Source of the DNA: Amblyornis subalaris
Lineage: Eukaryota; Chordata; Aves; Passeriformes; Ptilonorhynchidae
DNA length: 64,000 nucleotides
Assembly (NCBI GenBank): GCA_018881555.1
Contig: JACAXG010000008.1
Location: 15,432,816 to 15,496,815, forward strand
Reading direction: 5' to 3'
Below, piece by piece: positions 1-11,800 of this stretch. Each line of letters begins with the position of its first letter. The stretch's first letter is position 1. The notes under the pieces were generated by a model. It did not search any database and was not told the origin of the DNA. It saw nothing but the letters and a program-made list of their open reading frames with translations. The translations under genes and the position numbers were made by a program.

Positions 1-584
1 TTTACACTTCAAAGACAGAAAAAAAATCAACTACAAAACATGGATGCAACTTCTGAAGACAACATTGTTTATGTATGTAGGTAAAGTACACTAGATAACT
101 CTAATCTCAGGTTTACACTGCAGACTGTCAGACACACATCACACTGCTCATGAAAACATGCATCCCAACATCACAAAACCTAGACAAGCCCAAACCTCCT
201 CTTATCATATCTGGCTATCAAACCCTCTAAGAAGAGCTGCACAGACTGAATGGACACTTGCTGGAAATGACACTTGTCATTAGACACGAGGCTTGCTTGC
301 AACAAACCACAATGCTGGCATGACATCAAGTACACATCATATTATTCCAGCTAAACCAGAACCATGCTTTATCCATATCAGAAAATCTCATAGCTTTTTT
401 TTGCTAGGCAAAAGCGAAACACACATAATGCTGTGAAGTTATTAACTAATAAACTTGCATAAGAAATACCCTTTGGGGGTATTTAACAATGAAAATATTA
501 CTCAATGCTTTTTCACACTCTCAGAGTCAGCTGGCATACACAGTTACAGCCTCCTCCTACTGCAGCTATCATGCCCACACTTAC
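1..584 (-). other. PBRM1 intron running off the left edge
   Basis: It follows the GTAAGT donor at 584-579 on the minus strand. It holds AT-rich sequence with no exon I could recognise; the next PBRM1 exon must lie outside the window. Confidence 0.6.
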
Positions 585-3500
585 TAATTCAGAATTTGCT
601 TGATTGTCATGTCCTTCCTCATCATCATCGTCCTCCTCAGCATCACCTTTCTGAACAAATTCATTTTTTGTGCGCAAATACAGCTCCCATAGTTTGCAGG
701 CAGCTTTATATTCAGGAGAATCAGGCTGCAAAAACAAATCAAACATTCCAGTCAAAATTCAGATCGTTCTCATCTGAAGGAAATTTGTAAGTTATTAGTT
801 TAAAGGTATTAAATGCATTAAATGAATAATAGAAAACCTGGGAAATTCCTGCTTCACTTGTTCTTCAATAGAGGAGTAAAGAATCACAATAAGCACTAGA
901 AAATATAACCTCTATCACTCCAAAGAATTTAAGTCTTTCAGAAAACTTAGCAATAAAATTAGCCAGGTTGATGCTTGGACAAGCCAATCAGAAGAATCTG
1001 GAGAAATGACCAGGCTTTGCTGAAGCCCAACACCAGCACTATTTAAAACTATTTAAAACTAAATATCAGAATGCCAGAAANGTGATTTAAGCCAATACTG
1101 CTGCCATCACGTGGCACTTGAAAATTAACTTTTACAGAAGAATGCCAATAAATATCTTTGAAAGCATGGCAATGATTTACACTCAGCATTAACTGGGAAA
1201 TTCCAAAAAACGTGACAACATGTGACAACCTGGGTACAGCTGTAGCTATGTGTTTTGGAAGAGGTAGAAGCATTAGTCAGAAAATTAACTTTTGTAAATA
1301 CAGAGTCGGNAGTGGCAGACAAGCAAGTGCCTATTAACATTACCACCTAAGAACATTACCCAGAACAAAGACAGCCTTTCCACCCAGGTATGTTTTTTTC
1401 CCTTTTCTCTGTCATTTAAGCTCTATTTCAGGTATTCCTGCTGATAATGTCACCTTATTATTGCTGATTACACTCTTCTTACTTCACACTCTCAACCTCT
1501 GACAGCTTGTAATACAAAGGACAAACCAACATGAGAACTGTTCTTAATCTTGCCTTATTAGGCTTAAATATTCTCAGCACATTAGATCAGGTGTTGCTNA
1601 CGAGGAGCAGATTTTAAGGGTACCCTGCTCCACAGGTCTGCTTCCTTCTGTATTAATGCAAGATGCTCAGAAGTGTGAGACTTGAGCTGAAATACTAAAA
1701 AGCCAAAAGCTGCTCTGCTCTAGCACTGCCGATGAAACAACTGCTGGAATAAAGACATTGACCATGAATAACTGTCCCTGAGTTGTATGTGCCATGGAAC
1801 TGACTGGGTAAGGTAAAAGAAGAGGTTATGTTTGTGTGCCACACCTCCAGCTCACAATTCCATAATTCTCTGGAAATGCCAACATTCCTTCATCCTAGAA
1901 TAATGGATACCTATTTTTAGTCTTATGCAAGATCTTTATGATGCAGTTAAATGTTGAGCCCACTATTCTGTTGGCAAAGGCAGCACACATTCTTGTAAAA
2001 CCCTGATCATTATTTCCTGCCATCAAGTCCTTCTCCCTCATGCAGAGAACCTCATGCCCATTCATGCAGGTTTTTCATGCTGAGTGCCTTTCAAAGCTCC
2101 AGTAGTACAGAATGAATTTGGAAATCTTTGTCCCTTTTCTCCTGGAAGCAGAATGTGCAAATGCATTAATCCATAAATCCGATTGTTTTTAAAGAAGCTA
2201 CACACACACAAGGAAAACAAATGCTGCCTTTCTGAATGTCCCCTGGTTATACCACCTGGGTTATTCAGAGAGCACTCATTTGGATCATCTCCAAAGTCAA
2301 AGATATATGAAAGGCAACATTAGCAGGTTTAGATTTGCTGTATCATCTCATTCACTACATACAATTTCCGTCTTCTATGGATTTAATACAACCTTCCATT
2401 AAACAAGATTAATCCAATTTTTTTCCCACTTCCTTATGGAAATTGCAATAAAAACCATTAATATCCAAAATAAAACACATACCCAGTTTGGGGCAATGGC
2501 CATGGAGGTTGTACCGTTGATGACATTACACTCACATCTGTCATCACTGACCATGGCAATCAATGTGCCTATTTTCCATTTTATTAAGTGGCAAAGGGAA
2601 GAGAAAGATTCAACGCTCCTACCATATGCTTGCTGTTATGTATAAACATTTCCTTCTAGGAGGGGAGGGGAAATAAAATCTTTCTCCATTTCAAAAGGTT
2701 ACACAGAATGTGTTGTAAAATGAGGCGGCTTTGATAGAGGAGTATTTTTCTCAGTTTATATCTCTATTTTTGCTTTTGATCTTTTTTGGAAAACTACATG
2801 AAGATCCTCCCCACATTATTTTACAGACTTCCACAGCAAAATTGCTATAGTAGGAGATTTAACAAAGANACAGTCAACATTATGGAAATATATGCAAATA
2901 ACTGCAATGTGTGCTGTTCTCTTACCAATAATACAGGCTAAACTGAAGAGTTTTTTGGCCAAACCAAGGAAGAATTTGAAAACGTCTCTACATGTCTTTA
3001 CAAGGAATTTGAGCCTTTACTTGTAGTTTCCTCACCTTATAGTAAGCCTTTGCATTGTTAAAGAGAAGCTGAAAATCAGCAGTCAGCACATTCACATCAT
3101 CGTATTCCTCCATCTTCAGCTTTTGCTGGATTTTCATTAAATCAATTGGCTGAGAAACCACTTCATAATAATCTGGCTGATTTCTGTTGCAAGGACAAAA
3201 ACAGGCATCATATTCCAAGCAGCAAAACCAAAACCACAACACTAAAGCTTCTGCATGTTTACAACTAAATAAACCAAAGAAAGTTCCAATACATTTTTGT
3301 TACAGCTAAAAGATCTGGACAGTGGTCTATTAAGTCAGCTTACTTTACATATGTTCTGTTCCTGTCCTCAATTTTCCAAGTTTAAGAGAAAATTCAGCCT
3401 CTAACTTATCTACTGCATTTTCAAGGGTCATTTCTATCAACCTTCCCAAGATATGCCCTTAGTATTACATCCCATCACTTATATAGAATATCTTATAATC

Positions 3501-4727
3501 AAAGGCATAGATGATTTAGGCAGGTGTCACAAGAAACATTTTAAATTAATTCAGTGTAATTTTTTTGCCTACAAAATGGCACCAATGTTAGCATGTCCCA
3601 TTGAATAATTACATCAAACACTTGGAAAAAACACTGGTGTGAAACTACGAAAAATGCAGCTTAGATTTTTCACAAATTAATGCTGAAGTATTTATCAATT
3701 TCCATTTACTCCCTGATTAAATCTCATGTTCAAAGCTAAACCAGACCTGTGGTCTTACCTTCTCTTTGGTGCCCTGATGAACAGCTCACAAAGCAGCCTG
3801 CCCTGCTCATCTTTGTAATCTCTGATGGTGTTGTAGAGCTCATGGCACACAGCAATCTGAAATGCAAGAATAATAAAGAAAAAGGAGAGAATTTTAAGGA
3901 GGTAACAAAGCAAAGTCTGCTTACAAAGGGAAGGACAAGCTGCCAATCCACAGCATGCTCAAGGCAGAAGTGAAAAGCAGTTGGAGCACCTCACACTTCA
4001 GTAGGATACCTGACAAGTGTGCCAGGTACTGCAGGATTTTCATTTAGTTTTTGAACACAGGGAGCTTTATTTCAATGCTAATTCTAAGTAAAACACCCAA
4101 AAATGTAAATTAATTCAGTACAATTCTCTTTAAGTTACAGGCATCTACAATAACAATAGGGGTTCTTCTGCCCTGCAATTAATTAACACTAGACTGCTAA
4201 TGCAAAGCCATAGAGACATTGTGCACTTCAGCAATCACTGCCTGTGCCATTCTCCACTTAGCCCTCTCTGCATTTGCTATGCAGACACAGCTCTCAACGT
4301 CTGCACATTATGATTTCAGCTCACTCTCCAACATCCTTCCATCTGCTCAAATCATCAGCAAAAAGAAAAGCAGCAAAAGCAAAACAAGAAAGAAGATGAA
4401 ACTGGGGAGACAAACCAAAGCTGAACGAGATTCTAAGCAAAGCTCAGCCAAGGCAGGAACAGATTCAGAACCANTGCATGTGTGCTACATATGATCATTC
4501 ACTTTACAGTCCAGCATATCCCAGACAGGGATACAGTATCTCCAAGAAAAAAAGAAAAAAGTGCACNTGAGTGAGAAGGTACTAACAGGATCTACAGTTG
4601 GGAGATTGGAAAGTCTCCTCCTCTTCCTGCTTGGGCCTGGTGTATTGGTGGAGTGATGGGCGTCATCGAAGTCTCCGCCGCTGACGCTGCTGGAGGGAGA
4701 GGTGGCTCTTCGCCTCTTGGAACCCAT
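585..4727 (-). CDS. PBRM1: PBRM1 (polybromo-1/BAF180), N-terminal part, 4 coding exons; continues left of the window
   Basis: Subunit of the PBAF SWI/SNF chromatin remodeller that reads acetylated histones. Four coding exons are visible on the minus strand: 4587-4727 (ATG 4727-4725), 3759-3856, 3036-3183 and 585-725. Each has an AG acceptor and GT donor (the ATG exon opens at 4742) and the phases join to 176 codons. The protein starts [14 protein letters not shown], has a basic RKRRRLSN stretch, then the first bromodomain (about residues 48-150) with [19 protein letters not shown] and FNNAKAYY, which includes the acetyl-lysine-binding Asn. An acidic EEDDDDEEG segment follows. Near identity to the mammalian N-terminus makes the call firm. 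The remaining bromodomains, BAH domains and HMG box lie beyond position 1. The last exon ends ANSEL, unlike the mammalian sequence I remember at that point. Confidence 0.95.
726..3035 (-). other. PBRM1 intron between the third and fourth coding exons
   Basis: AT-rich intronic sequence of about 2.3 kb. No conserved exon, RNA gene or clear repeat family was recognised on either strand; short open frames here look like chance. Confidence 0.6.
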
Positions 4728-4741
4728 GGAATCCAACTTCT

Positions 4742-7700
4742 TCTATAATGAACAGAGACATTCTTAAAGCCCTGGCATTGCACCCAAACCCTCTGCTGAG
4801 AGGCACCTACAGAGCTAGCAACGCTTCCAATGATACGGTTGCTAAATGCTACAGGTCAGTTAAGACATTTATGTAAACACCAGCTTTGTCACAATTCCGA
4901 AGAGTAAAGGGAAATCAAAATGCTCCTACAGTTTTATAGTCACCAATGCTAGCAAGGTCAGAAACCCCCAGCCTCACAGTGATGGAGGTGAATTTAGCAG
5001 CTCTTAGCAGAATATGCTCTTAAACTCTCTACATTTTGATACCCCATCCCATGCAGGACAACTGAGTAAGAACCAGTTTTCAACAAAACAGCTGTACAGA
5101 AACACATGCTCAGTTCTGGTGTAAAAGCACTTAGTTCCATGCCAAACTAAAAGAAACCACAAAAACCAGACCAACAAACAAAACCATGAAGAAAACAAAT
5201 TACAAATGAAAAGGGCTACAGAATACCTTGTGTTATATTCAAGTGAAAAAAAGGTCTGGACCACCGTGGGACCTCCCACTCCCACTCCATGTGTGGGATG
5301 AATGGCTCAACCATTGAGAAGCAGAAAAAGCCACCTCCTCTTTTGGCCATATTTTTGCATTTACCAACACAAGCAGTGACAAATGAATAACCACCATCCA
5401 ACAACTACGGTAATTTATGGAACAAGTTGTTGGCTCTTTCTCAAATTCCAGTGACAGCACCAGAAAAATATCTTTATTTGTGGCTATCTCAAAGGCTGAA
5501 GACAGAACAGATCCATCTATCCCAGCCTACACTCATCTTCCAACCAAATCAAGGCATTTCTTTTAGGAGGCACTCAGATGATTTACAAGNTAAGGCAGCA
5601 CAACATAACTGCGTTAAGGCATTTTTGTTAGAGACAGGGGTAACTTCAAACACACACATGAGATGAATAAGGTAGGAATAATTAACAGTTAGGAAAAAGA
5701 AAAGCAAAAGGCCAAGGCAGAGGAATGGAGACACAATCAATAATTTACCAGATTTACCAGAGTAGAACCAGCACCTCGAAAAGCCAGTCTCCTCATAGTG
5801 TCTGATGGCCAAGCACAGATACTGGGAGAAGGTGACACTCTAAGAGTAGCAAACCAGTAATGGTGTTAGTACAGCCAGAACTGGAAGACAAGAAAAAGGA
5901 AAGAGAGAGAAGAAAATTGAGAGTAGGCAGATAAAGAATAAAATCAAAGAATAAAATGGATAANTACAGTGACAGAGGAAAAAAGCAAGAAACAGAAGGT
6001 AACTTTTTTTAGCCCAGCAGAAACTCTACAAAGTAATTTTGTACACAGAATGCTAGACACTTTTGTCATTGTCACAGTAAAAATACATTTCTCTAATGCT
6101 CCTGAATATGTATTACAGATTTCACAGCCACTTGCTAGAGAATGATTCATCAAGCAGAGCAGAGAGTAAACGTAAGTGATATCTGACCTGAGAGTACAAA
6201 CCAGAAAGCAGTAAAAGTTACAGAATGCAAAGAAGTGCAGTGCTTATAACAACATAATCTTAAGGTCAACAAACACTTAATAAACTCCATGGTGATGATG
6301 TACCTCCATCACTCTTCAGAGTGGATTTTCATCCTCAGAAGTAAGCAGTATTAAGTATCCAACCATACACTAAAAATATACTGTTTCAATTTCTAAGGAG
6401 TCTCCAAGTCTGATTTTTTCCCAGAAATTCGATGTGAAATATACAGAACCATTTCATGCCAAAATGTTTGCTTCTGTGTAGTTCATCCAACTACTGCCTT
6501 CAATCAAGCCCCAGAGAGATTCTTTTGCTGTTCAGCACTCTGGACATTTTCACAACATAGACACGCAGAGAAACTCTGTGCTTTATTAGCAGGCAATTCA
6601 TCTTGGGAACTGACAACCAGCCTCACGCTTCAGCACTGCCTCCAACTTTTATCTGAGGGCTACAGTGTGGAATGGCTCAACCAGGCACATGCTGGGAAAC
6701 AAGCCCTTGGTAGTTGAAGAAAGGCAGGAGGGACTACTAAAATCCGTAATTCTGGTTCATCCAGAAACCTGAAAGTACACTCAGTCCGATCCCATCCTGA
6801 AATAAAGATTTGGGAACCTCCCAACCAGCACCTGCCTGCAAACTGCACATCAGCTTCTTCATGTCCAGTATCCGAGAAACGAAGGCTGTGGCTCTCAGCC
6901 ATGTGCTGACACTGGTGTGATCAAGACACCCTCACCACTTGGACACAGCCTCCAAAACACGTTTTTTTTGTCTAATAACCATTCAAAACACATATCAGTC
7001 TGGACAACATCACGAACACTCAGTGAGAGATCTGTTATGTAAAACTCTTACTGAATGCAGGGCTCCAAAACACAAACTCCTCTCTAGATCTCCACANTCA
7101 TAAGCACAGATAACCCTGCTGTGCACAGAAATACAGTTTGACTTAAGAACCTGTCTCCCCGACCTTCTTCTGCAATCTCACTGCAGGCTCACAGGTCTCT
7201 CAACAGTCGCACCAAGAATTTCCATAGCTACAAATGAGCCACCTCCAATGCAACAGGAGCTTGAGCATCTCCTTAATAAATGCTCCCACCACNCATAAAA
7301 ATGTCAAAAAACCTCTGCAAGAAATGCTTTAGCCATTACTAATTTACATGAATACTGATATAAACACAACAGGGGGAAGGATGTCTCCCAAAAGCTGTAT
7401 AGACTGACCACAAGTGTCACCCAGTCCAGCCTAACTACGAACAGGTTTTACACACATTTAACGTAACACACTTGAAATAACTCAATGCATTCTAGCACAT
7501 ATTTCCTTTTCTGCCTCCACGCAGAGGAGAGCTAAAAGCCGATACCACGGGTAGTATTTATTGCTATCAGGATCTCTCACGTTTCAGCAGAAAGACCAAA
7601 CACCGTAAATTTAACAAAGGGAATAAGGGAGGGAAATGTAGCCAGAATTTCCCCTGGTTACCGATCCCATTGAAACCTGCTACGGCATGAGAAGACGGGG

Positions 7701-8249
7701 ATGGCAACAACCAGACAGTGTAAAAGGGCAAAGTTGGCGAAGAAGCGAGAGGCACAGCACATCCATCGTTTTATCAACAACGGGACAAGAAACAAAGATC
7801 CCAAACACCTAATTGCCCCGGAGCGCCCAGAGCCCCTGCCCGGGACGTGAGGTGTTATCCCCGGCAGGAGAAAAAGAAAACACCTTTCCTGGCACCGAGC
7901 GGACAGGACGGTGTCCCGGGCCCGCCCCGCGCCGCCACCACAGCGGTAAGACCCGCTCCCGCCCCCGGGCCCGCTCCCGGAGCGGCCGTTGTCCGCCGGC
8001 GGGCCCGGCCCGGCGCCGGGATGGGGAATACGGCGGGAACACGGCGGGAAGGGCTGAGGCGGACCCAGGCCGGGGGCCGGGCACCGGGACAACGACACGG
8101 CCCGGGCCCGGGACAGGTGACAGGGGCAGGCGGCGCTCGGCGCCCCGGGCCCGTCGCGGCGGGGCCGCTGCGCGCTCGGGCGGCGCCGCCACACAAAGGG
8201 AGGCAGCGGCCTCCAAGCTCCGGCCCGCGCCACGCCCGCACCGCTCACC
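4742..8249 (-). other. PBRM1: PBRM1 5' UTR and first intron
   Basis: The acceptor before the ATG exon is at 4744-4743, with a short leader from 4742. A GTGAGC donor on the minus strand lies at 8248-8247 in the CpG island, so an untranslated first exon ending at 8249 is the simplest reading. The donor-to-leader link is inference, since no transcript is available. The roughly 3.5 kb intron (4743-8248) shows no other conserved coding segment; open frames in it have no recognisable protein. Confidence 0.5.
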
Positions 8250-8800
8250 CCGCCGGCTCCGCTCCGCCTCCCGCAGCCGCGGCCGACCCGGGGTGCGTGC
8301 GCGGGGTCCGCCCGGCTCGGCCCGTCCCGTCCCGCCGGTACCGCCCGTCCCGACACCGCCGGTGCCGCCGCCGCCGCTGCCGCAAAGCGCGCCCGGCCGC
8401 CCAACGCGCCGAGCCCGCGCGACACCCCGGCGGGGAAGCGCCGGCGCGCTTTACGGCAGCACCCGCCGGCGGGAGCACGTGGCGGCGCCATGAAGCGGCC
8501 GAGTGAGCGCCGGGAAGGGCCCCGGGATGAGGAACGGGGGGCGGGAGCGGGAGCGGGAGGCGGCCGGGGAGTGGCGGGCGAGCGGCGGCGATCGGGGACA
8601 GGGGAATCGGGGACCGGGGCTCGAGGGAACGGCGGCCGGGCCCGGCCCGGCGCGGGGGAATCGGACACCGGGGCAGGGGGATCGGGTTCGGGGCTCAGAG
8701 GAACGGCGGCAGCGGCGGGAGCTCGGACGCGGCGCCGGGGGATGTGTGTCTCAGTGCACGGCGCTGACGGACGCGCTGCGTTGCAGAGCTGAGGAAGGCG
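7830..8800. promoter_or_regulatory. CpG-island bidirectional promoter, PBRM1/GNL3
   Basis: Very GC-rich, CpG-dense stretch with many GGGCGG/CCCGCC-like boxes and no TATA box, between the minus-strand PBRM1 first-exon donor (8249) and the GNL3 ATG (8490). The two genes are divergent with starts only a few hundred bases apart, as in mammals. Long open frames on both strands (for example 7658-8905) reflect the base composition and are not genes. Confidence 0.8.
8476..8481. promoter_or_regulatory. Canonical CACGTG E-box upstream of the GNL3 start codon
   Basis: A palindromic CACGTG lies 8 bases before the GNL3 ATG, inside the CpG island. This is the MYC/MAX-type E-box, and nucleostemin is a known MYC-responsive gene. 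The motif is seen directly; use by MYC here is inference. Confidence 0.6.
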
Positions 8801-11800
8801 AGCAAGAGGCTGAGCTGCCACAAGCGCTACAAGATCCAGAAGAAGGTGAGTCCCTGCGCTGCGCCGCCCCCATCGTTGCATTTTGTATTTTTTGGCCTGG
8901 CACATTTAGGTTTTTGGCCTTAGACTGAGAAAGTTTTCTTGTTCTCGTCTTCAGATCAGAGAACACCACCGAAAAGTCAGGAAGGAGGCCAAGAAACGTG
9001 GACACAAAAAGCCGAAGAAAGATCCCGGAGTTCCCAGTGCTGCGCCGTTTAAGGAAGAGCTTCTGCGGGAAGCGGAGCAAAGAAAGCAGAGGGTAAAATA
9101 CAGTTTGTGGTAAAGACGACGAGAACTGAGACCATTCCTGTCTTCAGGGAAGCTTTGTGTGCACCCAGAGGTGCATTTGTGGTGGATTGTGGGTGCTCCT
9201 AGGAGACATGTACTTGGGAAAAATAATATATTTGCTTCCAGCATTGTACAAGGTGCAACAACTTGCTGTTTTATTTTTAATCTTCATTTCCTCACTGTGC
9301 ATATAAACATGCTGGAAGTGTCATTTCTAACGTAGGCAGAATTGCCTGTGATGCTGGGATACAGAGATGTCCCACCAGAGTGCTGAAAGTTAAGTCATGG
9401 CATTATGTGATTATACAGAAAGTAAGGATCTGCTGTCTGCAGATGTGACATGGGAGCAGCACCCTTATCAGTTGTAGTGGTTGCTGCAGAGCTGCTATTT
9501 TGGGATCAAGCTAATGGATAGTTGCCTCTGATTTTGAGGCAATTGAAGGTAACAATATTCTTTTCAGGGTAGGATGCAAAAACGAGTTCCCAGAGACATT
9601 TGGACAGCCAAGACTTCTGGCTGTCTCAGGAACTTGGGTCAGAAATGGGGAAAAAGGACAGTTTTCCTTACCACCTTCTAAGATGTTTTATCTGGCTTGG
9701 GTTTTTGTTTGCAATCAGCTTGAAGAACTGAAACAAAAGCAGAAGCTTAACAGACAGAAAGAACATGAAAAGAAGAGGAAGCTGGAAGCTAAAAAGAATG
9801 CAGACAAAATCAAAGAAAAAGCAGAGGGAAAGGTAGGTGTCTTGTATGATTTTAATTCCTGGAAACCTATAGAAGTCATTCCGAAATTGCACCTTCTTAA
9901 GCAGCATGTGTTACATTTTCATGCCGTATATGCACACAAGAATTAGACACTAATTCTCATTTAAATCATTCCCTTCTGGTTTTATTTGCTTCAGGAATCC
10001 TCTGGCAAATCTAAAGGAAAGACTAACAAGCTGCTGAATAAAAATTCAAAGAAATCGTTCTGCAGGGAGCTCAATAAGGTGAAATATTTCAACTATTTTT
10101 ATATAATTTGATGAGAGTCAGCAGTGAGACCACTTGTAATTTTCCTTTTTTTGTATTACTGTTTAGCTGCTAGAGAACATAAAGCTTGTCTGTGACAAAC
10201 TTGAACACTACAGGAAGGGATTTTACAACTAAAAGTGTTTACAACACAGTAACTTTTGTAAGCCACAGCTATTCCAGAGTTGTCATCTGGTCTGTGATGT
10301 CTTATTTAAGTCTTCTCTTTTTTCTGACTCAGGTGCTTGAGGCCTCAGATGTGGTTCTGGAGGTTTTGGATGCAAGAGATCCCATGGGCTGCCGGTGTCC
10401 TCAGCTGGAGCAAGCTGTCACTTGCGCCGGGGGAAACAAAAAGCTGCTGTTGGTTCTGAACAAAATTGGTAAGAAACACAGGGTTTCTCAAAGTGTTACT
10501 GGTCACTCTGGTTCTGTGGTAGGTGAGCTATGAAGAAGATTTTAAAGGAATCTGAGATTCCATTGAAGACATAAGATCCAACTCTGAGCTCCCTAAAAAG
10601 GCTGGAAATTACTGAGTTACCAGCAGCTAAATAAAATAAAATACCAAGAGCAACAACAAGAGTAAAGGGAACTTTGTACTAGAGTAGCCTTTTTAGGGAT
10701 TNTGGGATAATCCTTCACAAAAAGTCACTGTACCATACGAAGTCTTCTAGCAAGACCCCAGCATTAAAAACCTAATACAGAGGCCAGAAAAGTAATTGTG
10801 ATGTGTTTTGTTAAGACAGAAAAAGAGACAATGAGTGCCTTTGGGGAATGTACCCAGTACTTTGCTAGAGTTCTTAGCCAAACATTATTTGTCATAATAA
10901 GATTAATTTAAGTAGTGAAAGAATTGCTCTTTTTTTCCAGATCTAGTGCCAAAGGACAACTTAGAGAAATGGTTGAATTATTTGAACAAGGAGTTTCCAA
11001 CAATTGCTTTTAAATCAGCGACGCTGATGAAGGACAAGACTATGGTAAGAGCACTGTAGGCTGTCTCATGAGGAAGCCATGTGTGTTTGCAATCATACAT
11101 GTTGGAACATCTTTAAAATTCCTTTTCCCCTTGTTTGATTGCACTGCTATGACTGATGGATATGCTTTTACACTTTGAGTTTTGCAGTACAGTGTGGGAA
11201 TTCTTGCCATTGAAATTACAGTAGATGAATAAATCTAAGTATCCATATTTTATCTTCTTAAATAGCTTCTGATCATGGGGTTTTTTTGCCTTTAAATCTT
11301 GTAGCAGGAACAGGTCACAAAAAGACGTGCACGTGTTGATTTATCAAAAACCTCTCACTGTTTTGGAAGCAAATGCCTTTTGAAACTTCTTCAGGAGTAC
11401 GGCAAGACCCAAAACAAAGCCATTCAGGTTGGGGTAGTAGGTAAGTGTTTGGAGAAACAGAAGGAGTTTCCTTCTCCCGTAAAGCTTTGGGATCCTGTAT
11501 TATGGACTGGCTAAAACTGCTAAGACCTGGTTCGCCAATGTGCTTTATAGTCTTTGTTCTTACTTTGATCTAAGGCTCTCACACTGTTGTAGTACTTTAT
11601 TTGAGAGTGATCCGTGTTGCACTTCCATCTGTAGCGTAGGTGATCTGTGGGAGCACAAGGCAGGCAGGATATGTGCTCCCCTGGCACTGCCTTCCTGCCG
11701 CCTGACAAAAGTGGATGTAGCACCACAAATCGTACAAGTGTGAGAAATGAGGATACATCCTTTGTCTTACTTCTGTAGTGAAGACTTCAGATCCAACTCT

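Noticed and set aside
7658..8905. 415-codon open frame on the minus strand
   Set aside because: It lies across the PBRM1/GNL3 CpG island, is rich in Arg, Pro, Ala and Gly as expected for GC-rich DNA in any frame, overlaps real exons, and shows no known domain.
11045..11304. Possible further snoRNA in GNL3 intron 7
   Set aside because: An ATGACTGATGG motif is present, but no matching D box with a closing stem could be found.
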